From contig CM043962.1 in the NCBI GenBank assembly GCA_014529385.2, forward strand, positions 128,349,470 through 128,413,469: a stretch of 64,000 bases of DNA. Direction: 5' to 3'. The translations under genes were made by a program, and so were the position numbers. Source of the stretch: Adiantum capillus-veneris (taxonomy: Eukaryota > Streptophyta > Polypodiopsida > Polypodiales > Pteridaceae). The first letter of the stretch is position 1. Each line of letters begins with the position of its first letter. The notes under the pieces are model-generated. The model worked only from the letters and a program-made list of their open reading frames with translations. It did no database searches and was not told the DNA's origin. Below are positions 1 to 11,930 of the stretch, in pieces.

Positions 1-2958
1 ACTGTATCAGCTTGTGCTATTACTTCTGTAATGAAAAAGCATCTTTCTGCGTACTTGGTTTTTGCACGTGAAGTGTCAGATTGTGATGAATCAAATTTAT
101 CTGTGCTAGATAAAGAAAGGTCAATGTTTTTACAACAGTATAGTGACTGTTTTTCCGATTCATTACCGTCTCAATTACCGCCAGAGAGACCCGAGGACCA
201 TGCGATAGATTTGGTGCCAGGCAGTAGCCCACCAAATAAGCCTCCGTACAGGGTTAGTGTGGCTCAGCAGAAAGAGATAATGGGCCAAGTACAGGAGCTG
301 TTAGAAAAGGGGCTGATTCAGCCCAGTTCATCTCCATTCTGTTCTCCAGTGTTGGTGGTGCAGAACAAGGATGGCTCATGGCGTATGTGCATCGACTACC
401 GTGCACTGAACAAGAATACCATCAAGAATAGGTTCCCTATACCTAGAATTGATGATATTATGGACAAATTAGAAGGAGCAGCTATGTTTAGCAAGATAGA
501 TCTAAAGAGTGGGTACCACCAGATCCGCATTAGATTAGAGGATGTGCACAAGACTGCTTTTAGAACGACGTTTGGCCTTTACGAATTTTTAGTGATGCCC
601 TTTGGTCTCACAAATGCTCCTGCTACGTTCAATAGGATGATGGACAGAATTTTCCGTCCACACCAGCAGTTTGTTGGTGCATTCTTTAATGACATGATAG
701 TCTACTCAAAGAATGAAAAGGAGCATAGGCATCACTTGGCCATTGTGTTCAAAGAGCTACGCAGTCATAGGTTGCTCATCAATGCAAAGAAAAGTGAGTT
801 TTTTCTAGAAGAGATCCACTTTCTGGGACACATTGTCTCAAAGGATGGTGTCAGAATGGATCCTGCAAAAGTTGAAGCGATCAAGTCATGGCCAGATTTA
901 AAGATGGCGCATGATGTCCGAAGTTTCTTGGGACTATGCTCCTATTACAGAAGGTTTATCCGAAATTTCACTGAGATTGCTTCACCTTTACATGCTCTTC
1001 AAAAGAAGGCAGTCACCTTTAGATGGACACAAAAGGAGATTTTAGCTTTTAATCTCTTAAAGGAAAAGATGACTTCAGATCCAGTCATTGTGTTGCCAGA
1101 TCTTAGGAAGTCATTTGTGGTCCAGTGTGATGCTTGCTGTAGTAGCATTGGTGCAGTGCTAATGCAAGATGGCAGGGTAGTAGCCTATGAGAGCAGAATT
1201 TTGCAAGGGCCAGAGATGACCATGCAGGTCTATGAGAAAGAGTTACTAGCTGTGATTCATGCGCTCTTAAGTTGGAAACACTACCTTCTAGGTGCAAATT
1301 TCGTTGTCCAAACGGACGATCAGACCTTGCGATACTTCTTGACACAGAGAAAGTTATCTAAGAAGCATATGCGATGGGCAAATATCTTGTCAATGTTCCA
1401 TTTTCAGATTGTGCATGTGGAATGCAAGAAGAACATTGTGGCTGATGCCTTGTCAAGGAAGCCACAAATTTCAGCTGTGTCAATTCCTTATCATCATGAA
1501 CTTGATGATATGAGAGAACAGTATGCAAATGATGAAGATTTTGCAAGGGTCTTCGAGCAGCTAATGGATGGACAACGTCATGAACACTATCTTCTTAAAG
1601 ATGGGTTCATGATGATGCATGGCAGATTGTGTGTCACAAAGCCATTGCGACGCAAAGTTATGGAAGAGAGTCATGTCCCACTGTATGCAGGGCATCGTGG
1701 TATCGATGCTACAGTTAAAGCGGTTGAGACATTCTTCTATTGGCCTACATTGAGAAGAGATGTGGATGCCTTTGTGCGAGAATGCCTAATTTGCCAGAAG
1801 GTCAAGTTTGACAGGCAAAAGGCACCAGGGTTATTGCAACCACTACCTATTCCAGATAAACCATGGGAAAGTATTGCTATGGATTTTATCTTTGATCTTC
1901 CGAGAACGCAGACAGGAAACAATGGTATTTGGACCATTATTTGCAGATTTAGCAAACAGGCTCATTTTATTCCTGTCAGGAAGAAGATAAAACCAGATCA
2001 GATGGCACGCTTGTTTATGAGCAATATTTTCAAGTATCATGGCATGCCACAGTCGATTGTTAGCGACCGTGACCCACGCATGAAAAGTTTGTTCTGGAGA
2101 GGCTTGTTTGAGAATATGGGCACAACACTCAAATTCTCTTCGTCATTTCATCCTCAAACAGATGGACAGTCAGAAGAGGCAAATTCTACTGTCCTAGAAC
2201 TGTTGAAGTGCTATGTGTCAGAGCATAAAGGAAAGTGGGAGCAGTATTTGCCATTGGTGGAGTATACATACAATAATACAATGCATTCATCAACTGGCAA
2301 GGCACCCTTTGAGATAGTTGAAGGTGGCAAGAAAGTTCCTCCCATACTGCATACAAAGGACAAGATATTTGAAGCAGATAAGTATGTTCAGGACATGGAT
2401 GAAATGTACAAGAAGGTCAAAGTGGCCTTGGAAAAGACTCAGGCAAAGCAAAAGAAAGCAGCTGATCGTCACCGTCGTGAAGTGGTATATTCACTTGGTG
2501 ATTGGGTGCTTTTGTGCTTTGAAAAGGCAAGGTTAAAGAAGATGAAGGGCAAGGAAAGACTGTTTCCAAAGCTCAGCATGTGTTACTATGGGCCTTTTCA
2601 AGTGTGCGACATAATCAGTGATGTTGCATATAGGCTGAAATTGCCTTACAGTTGGAAGATTCACAATGCGTTTCATGTGAGTCTTCTCAGACCCTATGTG
2701 GGTGATGTGCCAGAAGATATGCTAGCTGAAGATCAGCCAGAAGTCGAGGAACTTGACGAGATCTTGGTCCCGGAACAGATTTTTACACACAAAGAAAGGA
2801 AAGTGAAAGGCAAGGTTGCTAGGCGTTACTTGGTAAAGTTCAGAAACTATCCACCAATGGATGCTAAGTGGATTGAAGAAGGTGAATTTGCAGAGTCACC
2901 AACTGTGTTATCACTTTACCTTGAAGCCTTCGGTTTGCAACCTACCTTGACCCCTTGA
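1..2958 (+). CDS. Chromovirus pol polyprotein, partial (RT-RNase H-integrase-chromodomain)
   Basis: The frame is open from base 1, so the first ATG (31) is not the true start. Counting from that ATG: RT spans about residues 60-300, RNase H about 355-470 (Asp367, YEKEL, TDD, ADALSR), the integrase H2C2 finger about 550-600, and the catalytic core has D618, D679 and E715 (AMDF, SDRDP, QSEEAN). A GPF-type module (YYGPFQV) follows near 860 and a chromodomain near 920-970. The protein would copy the RNA and insert the cDNA; the chromodomain is known in this family to bind chromatin marks. The RT catalytic motif FxDD reads F-F-N-D (codon 688-690, AAT), so the first catalytic aspartate is lost and the enzyme is probably dead although the frame is intact to its stop. 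Confidence 0.9.
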   Translation, partial: TVSACAITSVMKKHLSAYLVFAREVSDCDESNLSVLDKERSMFLQQYSDCFSDSLPSQLPPERPEDHAIDLVPGSSPPNKPPYRVSVAQQKEIMGQVQELLEKGLIQPSSSPFCSPVLVVQNKDGSWRMCIDYRALNKNTIKNRFPIPRIDDIMDKLEGAAMFSKIDLKSGYHQIRIRLEDVHKTAFRTTFGLYEFLVMPFGLTNAPATFNRMMDRIFRPHQQFVGAFFNDMIVYSKNEKEHRHHLAIVFKELRSHRLLINAKKSEFFLEEIHFLGHIVSKDGVRMDPAKVEAIKSWPDLKMAHDVRSFLGLCSYYRRFIRNFTEIASPLHALQKKAVTFRWTQKEILAFNLLKEKMTSDPVIVLPDLRKSFVVQCDACCSSIGAVLMQDGRVVAYESRILQGPEMTMQVYEKELLAVIHALLSWKHYLLGANFVVQTDDQTLRYFLTQRKLSKKHMRWANILSMFHFQIVHVECKKNIVADALSRKPQISAVSIPYHHELDDMREQYANDEDFARVFEQLMDGQRHEHYLLKDGFMMMHGRLCVTKPLRRKVMEESHVPLYAGHRGIDATVKAVETFFYWPTLRRDVDAFVRECLICQKVKFDRQKAPGLLQPLPIPDKPWESIAMDFIFDLPRTQTGNNGIWTIICRFSKQAHFIPVRKKIKPDQMARLFMSNIFKYHGMPQSIVSDRDPRMKSLFWRGLFENMGTTLKFSSSFHPQTDGQSEEANSTVLELLKCYVSEHKGKWEQYLPLVEYTYNNTMHSSTGKAPFEIVEGGKKVPPILHTKDKIFEADKYVQDMDEMYKKVKVALEKTQAKQKKAADRHRREVVYSLGDWVLLCFEKARLKKMKGKERLFPKLSMCYYGPFQVCDIISDVAYRLKLPYSWKIHNAFHVSLLRPYVGDVPEDMLAEDQPEVEELDEILVPEQIFTHKERKVKGKVARRYLVKFRNYPPMDAKWIEEGEFAESPTVLSLYLEAFGLQPTLTP

Positions 2959-3531
2959 GTTTCAAAGCTACATGGATTGTCAGTGTGGCAATGGCTTCTG
3001 AAACGAATGATGTACATGGTATTTAAAGTGAGCTCAAATGAAATACGTGTTACATGAATATTAGAGCTGTACAGATTGTCAGTTTGGCAATTGCTCTTAT
3101 GGAATGTCCAAAAGTGTGCTTAGTGCTATAAAAGTGAGTATTTCTTGTCAGTTTGTGAAGGATACAGTAATTGCTTCTATTAAAGAGTACATGTGTAACT
3201 GCATTCTTAAACTGTCGGTTTGGGTATGCTCGAAAGTGTTACGGGATCCAACGTGTACTATAAGACAGTGGCAAAATGTGTAGCTACCATTTTGTCATTG
3301 GAAACTTAGTGACTCAAAGCAATGGCAGAGTGCGAAGCTACCACTATGTCATTGGGACAGGGTTCACACGCAGGCAATACATGTGTCGACGAGGTGTTGA
3401 ATACACCAGGGTTGACAATGAGCATGTATGTGTCGTACATGTGTCGACAGGTGTTGAATACATCAGTGTTGACTAGGAGCATGTACGACATAGATGCAAA
3501 CGAGGACGTTTGAGATTTCAAGAGGGGGGTA
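2959..3531 (+). other. 3' untranslated stretch with degenerate repeats and polypurine tract
   Basis: No coding frame is credible here. The sequence holds short imperfect repeats: a block around GATTGTCAGT-TGGCAAT occurs near 2978 and 3074. A block containing GCTACCA-T-TGTCATTGG occurs near 3283 and 3336. A block containing TGTCGAC-AGGTGTTGAATACA occurs near 3383 and 3442. The polypurine tract AAGAGGGGGG (3520-3529), which primes plus-strand DNA synthesis, lies just before the LTR start TGTCAC at 3532. Confidence 0.6.
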
Positions 3532-4545
3532 TGTCACCAGCGTGTGACTACTATCTATCCTTTTTGTTGATTTCTTTCTTATTATCTATTTACTTTCACT
3601 TTTTGGAAACACCCCTCGGGAAATCTAACTGCCCTGCATTGCATAGCTAGTGTGGAACTGCCTAGAGGGAGTCCAGGCCTGAGGGCAAGAGAGCACTAAG
3701 GTTGGACAAAGACTATGGTTAGCCAAAGTGGGGTCATTGACTAGCCAAAGCGAATCCTTTGCTACAGAGGCTACATTTCAGTTCTAGATGTGGCCACAGT
3801 GTACAAAGAGGGTTGGATGACCTAGAAAGATACAATGGCAGCATCTCCTAAAATTTAGGGAACTGCTATTTTGGGACATGAAAATGTCTTTGCATCATTA
3901 CCTCCGGAATGACAAGGGGAACATTTTCTTACTCTGCCGTGAAGTCAACTGGGCAACCGGTTGGGAGATGTTTAGGCGGAAACCCCGAAACGGGAAAATG
4001 CTTATAAATGTGCCAAGTGGCACCTTCTGGTGCACTTTCCTCATGCAAGAGAAGGGGGCACTGAATTTTAAGCTGGGAGAGGGTCATTTTCAGATTTTGT
4101 CACAGGTCAAGAGCTATGGAGTGCTTGCTTTCCCTCTTATGCACAGTGCGGTGCCAGGAGTGATGCCCTGCACGCTATGCACTGCCCTCTCTCTCCCCTT
4201 TGGCAGTATGTTATGCCCCACTAGTTGGCTCTTCATTTGACCAATGTACAGTTGTGTGGGTTCATGCACGATTGCCGAGGCAAGAGCCTCTTGCACAGGT
4301 ACTGGATTAGCTAGCGGCTAATCCCCCGCAGGTACAGGTGATTTGGAGAGGTTTCACGCTCGAAATCTCGTCCGATTCAAAGGGCAAGTAGCTCTACAGG
4401 TGCGGGAGCTCGAGGACTTGCTACGGATGCGACCGGCACGCGAAACAGAGCCCAAAACAGTAAATTACAGCCTGCTGTGTATTTTTGCAGGTTTAGGGTT
4501 TTGGCCCTAAACGGACCCAAGAGGTTGGGGGACGCAAGGGGACCG

Positions 4546-4553
4546 CTATATAG
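4546..4553 (+). promoter_or_regulatory. Probable TATA box of the chromovirus LTR
   Basis: CTATATAGG in a locally GC-rich stretch, about 240 bases upstream of the AATAAA at 4789. This is the expected place for the LTR RNA polymerase II promoter. A second TATAAAT at about 4003 is a weaker alternative. Confidence 0.45.
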
Positions 4554-4788
4554 GCGATCTGGCGCATTTTCAGGGCTGAAATCAGAGAATTCAGCGTGCT
4601 GCAGATTCTCGCCAGGTTTTGCAGAGTGCCCGTGTGCGTCGGGAAAGTCATTCAATGCGTGGGAATACTGACTGTGAAGGGTTCTAGTACAGTTATGCTG
4701 CCGAAATCAGGCCAGAACAGTCAAAATTCAGCCAAGGTTGTGCGGGGCAGCTTGGAAAGAACCACAGTGTTTATTCCCTCTTTTGAAC

Positions 4789-4794
4789 AATAAA
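4789..4794 (+). terminator. AATAAA polyadenylation signal in LTR
   Basis: A perfect AATAAA sits downstream of the LTR TATA box, consistent with the end of the R region of the retrotransposon transcript. Confidence 0.45.
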
Positions 4795-5004
4795 GAAATA
4801 CCGAAAGGGGCGCCTAAGTTAGGGGCCAATCTGGTGTCGGTCTACTCATACAGGTGCAATCTAGCAGCCTGTATCCCTCTCCCCTTTGTTGTGTCTTGAA
4901 AGTACAGGTAAAGTGGACGACAAATCAAATGGGTGAAAGCTAAATCAAGGTTTGAAGTAAAGTCTACCGCCCTTTTTGGATTGAACAGGCCAGTTACACC
5001 CTCC

Positions 5005-5371
5005 TAGTACGTCAGTATATGCATCATCTAGAGGGCAGTCCCCCTTCTCTATGTTGGATGATGATATATGGGAGTTTTCCAGGGATGGTGACATTATTAT
5101 CTTGGGGGATTTCAATGCTAGGATTGCCTATCACCAGACAGTATTCTATGATACCTCAAAGGAGTTGATGCAGGAGCTTGATATTACAGAAATGGGCGTG
5201 TCTACATTATCACAGGATGAGGACCACACTGGGTATGGTAGATACTTGATTGATATGGGAACTGCACATGGATTGGCCATTTTGAATGGCCTACTGAGAT
5301 TCCCTGCAGTAGGTGGTTTTACATGCTTTCCACATCGGCATGGCCTAGTACAATGGATATTTGTAAATTGA
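5005..5371 (+). pseudogene. LINE fragment: APE-type endonuclease
   Basis: An open segment (from 5051) encodes part of an apurinic-like endonuclease of a non-LTR retrotransposon: the LGDFNAR motif is followed by FTCFPHRHG. The expected STVDYVM motif, present in a sister copy at about 9495, is garbled to LVQWIF at the end. The bases from 5005 match the copy at 7385. Both flanks are truncated, so this is a short dead fragment of the same LINE family as 7035-12343. Confidence 0.75.
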
Positions 5372-6335
5372 GGTGATTGTGTTTTTGTTCCCAAAAATGG
5401 CTTTAAAACCTAAAAAGGGAGAGATGAGGTAAGGCCAAAAATGCGCAAGAGGAGAAAGTTCTGTAGTATTGACTCTAGAAAAGTGTAAACAAGGTTAAAT
5501 GTGTGTTTTATGGTGGTGTCGAAAGCAGAACAATATGTCAATGATGTCTCAAAGTTTCAGGTGTTTGAAAAAACTAATGGTGTCATCAGGGTAATGCAGC
5601 AGTATGTTGTTCACTCTTAATTGGCTGGCTAGTGTCTTTTCAGTTGCCTACCAATTAGTAGCTTTGGTCTAAAAGTTTTGACTGTTACCTAGAATTTATG
5701 CAAAGTTTATGTTTTATTTCAAATGGTCTCATTTCTTGCCCTGACTATGGTAGGTCCATTATAATGATCGTAAGAATGCAGAGACTGTTTTGAGGTCAAA
5801 GGCGAATGCAGACTTAATTATCAAATCGATTGAACTATAGAAACATCTCTGGTGCAGCTTCCATCGTTGCATGTATATGACATCCTAGTTTTCTCGGGCA
5901 ATGTGCATCATGCAAAGATTGAAACTTCTATGTGCATGGAAGGTGTACAAAACCAATAGTTGTAAGGATACCCCATCCACCCCACCCCTGGCCAGGCCAT
6001 CTTCCCCTTCTCCTTTCTCCCTCTTTCCTCGCTCTCGTATGCATGGTCATAACCACATCACTGTAGGACTTGCCTGCTATCTCCCTTCTGTAATTTATCT
6101 CACTGCAAGTTAACTAGTTTACACACTCTTGTCCAGCCACTATGATCTGTTAAGCAATGTGCTCAAAATAAACTTTTTCATAAAGACTTGGAAAACCTAC
6201 TAATGAATTTATTTTCGAGGTATATTGATTTCATTTTTTTCGAGCTAAATCTCAGAGTTTGTTGGTGATTACACTAAACCTAGATATTTTTCGAGCACTG
6301 CTGTTAAGTTGTATAGCTCTTATTGTTCATTTGAA

Positions 6336-6338
<3 letters not shown>

Positions 6339-6377
<39 letters not shown>
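6339..6377. repeat. (CT)n microsatellite
   Basis: Uninterrupted CT dinucleotides. Confidence 0.95.
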
Positions 6378-6380
<3 letters not shown>

Positions 6381-6615
6381 GGCTAGATCTTTAAGGTCTC
6401 TTGGGATAGTTTCCTACGACATTAAAACTCTCTTCTTCTTCTTCTTCGTCTCTCTCGCTGTGCTGAAGCAGCATTAGGGGTTTTTTTGCAGGCACAGCAG
6501 GACAGCAAAGGGCTCAGCGCTACTTAGGGTTTTCAACAGGCACAGCAGGGGCTGTGTGCAGGGAGATTGCAAGTAGCACGAGCTGTCTTGGGCAGCAGGG
6601 AATCACGTAGCTGAC

Positions 6616-6618
<3 letters not shown>

Positions 6619-6682
<64 letters not shown>
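6619..6682. repeat. (CT)n microsatellite
   Basis: About 32 uninterrupted CT dinucleotides, upstream of the LINE copy that begins near 7035. Confidence 0.95.
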
Positions 6683-6684
<2 letters not shown>

Positions 6685-7034
6685 GAGCAAGTAGACTGCT
6701 TGGCAGAATCTACACAGAAATCTTCGCGGCCATGTTGCTGCAACTTTACAAGTTGGACTATTGGCAACTTTAGCAGGGTTAATTTAGCTTTCACGTGAAA
6801 CAAGCAATGGAGACCAAGAGCAGCTCACCCGTGTGCAAGTCTCCCTCGATGGTTACGAAGGCAACATTCATGGTCATGAACAAGAGGATAACATAGGTGG
6901 AAAAAGAGATGAAAGAGTGGAAAACGGAGATGGGAGGATGGTGGATAAGGACAGCCCGAGAGAAAGGAAAATTGGCCTTCTATAGAGATGGATGAGTGGT
7001 TATTATGGAGAGGAGCTCCACATGACGGCACGAG

Positions 7035-9460
7035 CCCTATGGGACCACTCTCAAAGTTGCTACTTGGAATTGTAATGGATCTCTACGCCTTGATGTGGGT
7101 GCCTTTGAGGATAGTTTCAATGGGAGGACATCATCTTCTACTCTGAGACACATCAGGCCCCTGGGCAGTCTATGCCACATGTTAGCGCATACAGATAGGA
7201 GACAACTTGCAGACAAGAGACTCGATCAAAGCACAGAGGACAGGGCTAAGGGGGAGCTGCAGTTTTATTCAGGGAGGAGTTGCATCCATATGAGCAGGCT
7301 AGGTACATGTGGGTGAGATTGAGGGCAGCAACAGGCAGGGCAGGGCAGAGACAGGCAAATACCTGTACATTGCTATTTTCTACTTTCCTCCGAGTACGTC
7401 AGTATATGCACCACCTAGAGGACAGTCCCCCTTTTCTATTTTGGATGATGACATATGGGAGTTCTCTAGGGATGGTGACATATCATCCTGGGGGGCTTCA
7501 ATGCTAGGATTGCTGCCCATCACCAGACAGTATTTTATGATACTTTAGAGGAGATGTTGAGGGAGCTGGATGTTGCAGAGATGGGCCTATGTAGATTACC
7601 ACAGGTTGTGGAGCATACTGAGTATCGACGACACTTGATAGACATGGAGATTGCACATGGATTGGCCATTTTCAATGGCCTACAAAGATAACCCGCTACG
7701 AAAGGTTTTACATGCTTTCCACACAGACATGAAGCCAGCACAGTGGATTATGTCATGGCACAGCCGAGCTCTCTCTCTAGTATCCAGGACCTCACAGTTG
7801 GGGTGTTGTTGTGGCAGTAGATCATGCCCTTGTGTCGATGACCATCTCTTTCCAGTTTAGTGTAGCACACATACCACAGATAGTAGCCCCTACTTGCTAC
7901 ACCTTTACACGGGAGACAGACTCTGTCTACATAGATGGGATCTACAAACGCCTGTCCACCGAGGAGCCAAGGCAACCTCTGGTGGAGCTTACTACTATAC
8001 TGACAGAGACATTGCATGATGCAACAGCAGAGGCATACCCACACACCCAGCCTGAGTAGAGACGACGTTCTGAAAGCATTCCCCAGAACAGCTGGTATGA
8101 TGAGGAGTGCCACGAGGGAGGTTCTTTTGGGGGACATGTCTCACAAACGACTAGTCCGGTGCCTAGTGCGGCAGAAGAGGAGGGCATTTTTAGCGCGACG
8201 AGATCAGGATCTATATCAGCTATACACAGTTCTTGGACAGCCCCTCTTCCCGACCTCCCCGAGCCATGCCCACACGTGCTTTTTTCACCCGCTGAGATGG
8301 TGAAGAAGGCCATGGATAGGATGAGGACTTGAGAGCATATGATCATGATGACTTAGTGGTTGAGCATTTTATACATGCCAGGGATCTATTGGCAAAGCTT
8401 CTAGCAGTGATGTTCAACCGTGCCATGTGTGAGGACCTGCCTAATACTTGGAGTTTATCTATTATTGTACCTATCTTCAAGTCAGGAGACCCTATAGAGC
8501 TTGGGAATTATCGCACTATCATGATTGGACACACACTGGCACGGATGTACACATCCATTCTTGAGCAACAGCTAAGTAGATGGGCAGAGAGGGAGGCTAT
8601 ACACGCAGCCAGAGGCAGGCAGGGTTCAGGAGAGGTTTTTTACTCTTGACCACATGTTGACACTCAGAGCCATTATTGAGGAGGGCAAATCACATGGGAG
8701 ATGGATCTATTGTAGCCTTGTGGACTTCCGCAAAGCATTTGACACAGTGTCCAGAGCTAGATTGATGCGTAGACTATTGGAGATGGGAGTACCCACAAAG
8801 CTGATTTGGGGGTCATGGCTTTATACAGGTTAGTAGCGGGGCATGTTCGCACTCCAGAGGGGTTATTTACACTAGTTCACACCACTATCGTGGTGAAGCA
8901 AGTCTGCCCGCTCTCTCCCGCTCTATTTGGTATGTATGTGGATGAGGTTTCTAACTATATTGAGAGAGAGGGTGATAGAGGTGCACAGCTGGCAGGGACA
9001 TGGATTCCACTATTGTTATATGCTGATGATATTGTGTTGATCTCTAACTCTTCGGAACGGATGCAACGTCACTTGGATGCTTTGCATAGGTTTGCCCACG
9101 ACAGTGGTTTATCTGTCAACCTTGGTAAAACCAAGGTTATGGTGTTTAACACCACCCCAGAGTGGACCAAGAGATCAGCACCCGCATTCACATACGGCCA
9201 TGAGACATGAGACAGTGGAGTATACAGATGCTTACACCTACCTTTGGGTGGTCTTTAGTGGACCAGCATTTTCATTGAGGAGATCAACAGAGACTAGATT
9301 GACCAAAGCATATGCAGCATTGGGTGGATTGGAGAGGATGTGTTCACAGATTCATCTTCAAGAGCCTCGGACAAAGCTCTGGCTTTTTGACACTCTGGAG
9401 GCTTCCGCATTGCTCTGTGGAGTTCATATATTGCCTACAGAGATTCCTTGTAGCTGGTGA
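7035..9460 (+). pseudogene. LINE-B: endonuclease-RT, broken, 3' truncated
   Basis: A non-LTR retrotransposon ORF2 relic. The N-terminal endonuclease signature VATWNCNG is readable at about 7051, the middle part at 7309-7548 (ILDDDIWEFSRDGD), and its C-terminal part at 7650-7860. After a linker, RT is readable at 8329-9210: IVPIFKSGDP, GNYRTI, VDFRKAFDTV, PLSPALFG and the catalytic LLLYADDIVLIS, whose aspartates are intact. Frameshifts near 7490, 8060, 8330, 8640, 8800 and 9200 break it into many frames. It ends abruptly near 9460 where another copy of the same family begins inside its endonuclease domain. It would have nicked target DNA and reverse transcribed its own RNA there. Confidence 0.85.
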
Positions 9461-10460
9461 TTTCTCATGCTTTCCACATCGACATGGCGCTAGTACAGTG
9501 GATTATGTTATGGCTCTGCCAGGACTCATTCCTTCCGTTCAGGATTTCGTGGTGGGAACTAGGCCGGTTGGGGTAGCAGTCGATCGTGCTATCTTGTCTT
9601 TCACTCTATCATTCCAGTTCAACAGAGCTCCATTGGGAGAGGCCTCCACACATACTCGGTATACCTTCACGAGGGAGACGGATCATTGTGTACACTGATG
9701 AGATATACAGGCAACTATGCACTCAGGAGCTAGGACGACCACTAGATGAGCTCACCCAGATTCTGACAGAGACACTACATGATGCACCATCAGAGGCATA
9801 TCCCCACAGCCAACCTACACGCAGACGATGTGGGAGCATGCCTCAAAACAGTTGGTATGATGAGGAGTGTAGAGAGACGAGGATCAGGTTACAGAGAGAG
9901 GTGCTCATGGGTACCACTACACATAGACAGTCACGTATTATCTTTTTCCGCCTAGTGCGACGGCAGAAGAGGGCTTACCTATCTCAATTAGAGGGCGATC
10001 TGTATCAGTTGTTTATGAGTCAGGACTCTAGTGAGGCATGGAGACTTTTCAATGAGCACTCTCCACCGCCAGCCATCACTTCCATGGAGACATGGGGGGA
10101 ATATGCTACATCTCTCTATACAGCATCGGGGCAGCCACCTTTGCCTGACCCTCCAGAGACATGCCCAGAAGCATGTACTTTCTTTACTGCTAAGAGGGTA
10201 AGGAAAGACATTGACAAGATGAAGACAGGAAGAGCACAGGATTGTGATGGTCTGGTAGCAGAGCACTTTATCCATGTCAGAGATATGCTTTCAAAGCCTC
10301 TTGCTATGATGTTTAATAGAGCCATGTATGAGGGTTTCTCTGAGACTTGGAGTATGTCCACCACTGTGCCTATCTTCAAGTCGAGAGATCCTATGCTTCT
10401 TGGGAATTACCGAACCATCATGGTTGGTCACACTCTCGCTAGGCTATATGCATCAATTCT

Positions 10461-10628
10461 TGAGCATGAGTTAAGTGGATGGGCAGAGAGAGAGGGCATA
10501 CGGGCAGCAGGACATGTAGGGTTCAGGAGAGGTTTCTCCACTCTTGAGCATGAGTTAAGTGGATGGGCAGAGAGAGAGGGCATACGGGCAGCAGGACATG
10601 CAGGGTTCAAGAGAGGTTTCTCCACTCT
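10461..10628 (+). repeat. 84-bp in-frame tandem duplication inside LINE RT
   Basis: Units 10461-10544 and 10545-10628 differ by only a few bases. Each encodes 28 residues (ELSGWAEREGIRAAGH...RRGFST or KRGFST), so the duplication keeps the reading frame and would insert an extra copy of an RT segment before the VDFRKAFD motif. LINE-B has a single copy at the matching place (about 8560-8640). Confidence 0.92.
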
Positions 10629-11930
10629 TGACCAGATTTTGACACTCACAGCCATTATTGAGGAGGGTAGACACCATGGAAGGAGGATATATTGTAGCTT
10701 TGTGGATTTCCGCAAAGCCTTTGATACAGTGCCACAAGCGAGACTCGTACGCAGATTGCAAGACATGTGGGTGCCCACAGAGCTGATACGGGGGATCTTA
10801 GCTTTATACAGGACAGTGGTAGGACAGGTACGCACTACTTAGGGCATGTCCGCATGGTTCACTCCACTATTGGGGTGAAGCAGGGTTGTCCCCTATCTCC
10901 GACTCTCTTTGGGATATATGTAGATGAGTTTTCAAATTATGTAGATACAGAGGGTGATAGAGGTGCTCAGCTTGCAGGGACATTGATTCCGTTGCTATTA
11001 TATGCTGATGATATTGTGCTGATCTCCGATTCTCCAAAAGGGATGCGGCGTCATTTGGATGCACTGCATGTATTTGCACGGGACAGTGGATTGTTTGTGA
11101 ACCTTGGTAAGACCAAGGTAATGGTGTTTAACACCACGGCGCAATGGGTAAGGAGGTCCGCCCCCACTTTTACATATGGTCGAGAGACTGTGGAGTATGC
11201 AGATACATACCACTTATCTTGGGGCGTTTTTCAATGCAGCAGACACGCGATTGACCAGAGCCTATGCATGACTTGAGAGGATATGTTCACAGGATCAGTT
11301 CCAGGAACCTCAGACAAAGCTTTGGCTCTTTGACACTTTGGTCACTTTGGCCATGCTGTACGGAGTGGAGATATGGGGCCCCTCAGTTGATCATCATAGC
11401 AGAGTTGTACTGATGGATGGAGATGTATGGAGAAGCCCTTGGTGTCTATGATCTCTCGGATGATTAGGGCCAAGGCCTCAGTACCACATGACATTGTTAG
11501 GGCGGAGCTCGCTGCTCCTCCATTGGTAGTGGAGGCACTCACTCGATCAGTTTCATTTATGCATAGCACTTGGGCTCTCCCTAGAGGCAGATATGCTCGA
11601 TTAGCACTAGAGTCTTCGTGACAGTTGGCATTGCAGGGAGATAGATCATGTTGGTATGCCTTTCTATAGAGAGCATCTTCTCCAACTCACGGTGGTTTTA
11701 TGATTAGACCAGGATACATGGATACTCATCTATCCCACGGGATACGATGTGCTATTGGTCAGATACGTACATCCTCACATCAGCTAGAGATCGAGACATG
11801 CAGATTTAGAGGAGTACCCGTTGAGTCTAGGATTTGTCTGGTGTGCCAAATAGAGCGAGAGACAAAGCTACATTACATATGTCACTGCCCAGTATACTAT
11901 GAGATACGAGGCCGCTTTCACTGTCTATTC

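Larger units (their letters stand above)
1..4906 (+). mobile_element. Ty3 chromovirus LTR retrotransposon, 5' end outside window
   Basis: The window opens inside the pol frame of a Ty3 (Metaviridae-type) retrotransposon and runs through RT, RNase H, integrase and a chromodomain, then a 3' untranslated stretch, a polypurine tract and one LTR. The 5' LTR, gag and protease lie upstream of base 1. The C-terminal chromodomain places it among plant chromoviruses; the exact clade is not resolved. A degenerate element of similar sequence lies on the minus strand at 17100-19620. The right boundary is uncertain because only one LTR is visible and no target duplication can be compared. Confidence 0.85.
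3532..4906 (+). repeat. 3' LTR of the chromovirus (right end approximate)
   Basis: The start is set by the adjacent polypurine tract and the TG dinucleotide of TGTCACC. Inside lie a TATA box at about 4546 and AATAAA at 4789-4794, the expected order of U3, R and U5. The right end is a guess: CA dinucleotides at about 4852 and 4906 are both possible. Open frames inside (for example 3878-4240) show no recognisable protein and I treat them as chance. A 5' LTR to align with it lies outside the window. Confidence 0.6.
5372..7034. other. Gene-free stretch with two CT microsatellites
   Basis: I see no credible gene. The open frame at 6259-6477 is driven by the CT tract. Bases 6470-6620 hold a repeated CAGGCACAGCAGG-like phrase. 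The last 250 bases, before the endonuclease start of the next LINE, could be its 5' region, but nothing there identifies it. Confidence 0.4.

Noticed and set aside
3878-4240. 120-codon open frame in the chromovirus LTR
   Set aside because: Lies in U3 of the LTR, no recognisable motif, composition like the rest of the LTR.
6259-6477. Open frame with a Ser-Leu repeat
   Set aside because: Artefact of the (CT)n microsatellite; the same applies at 12434-12820, 38459-38824 and 51201-51732.
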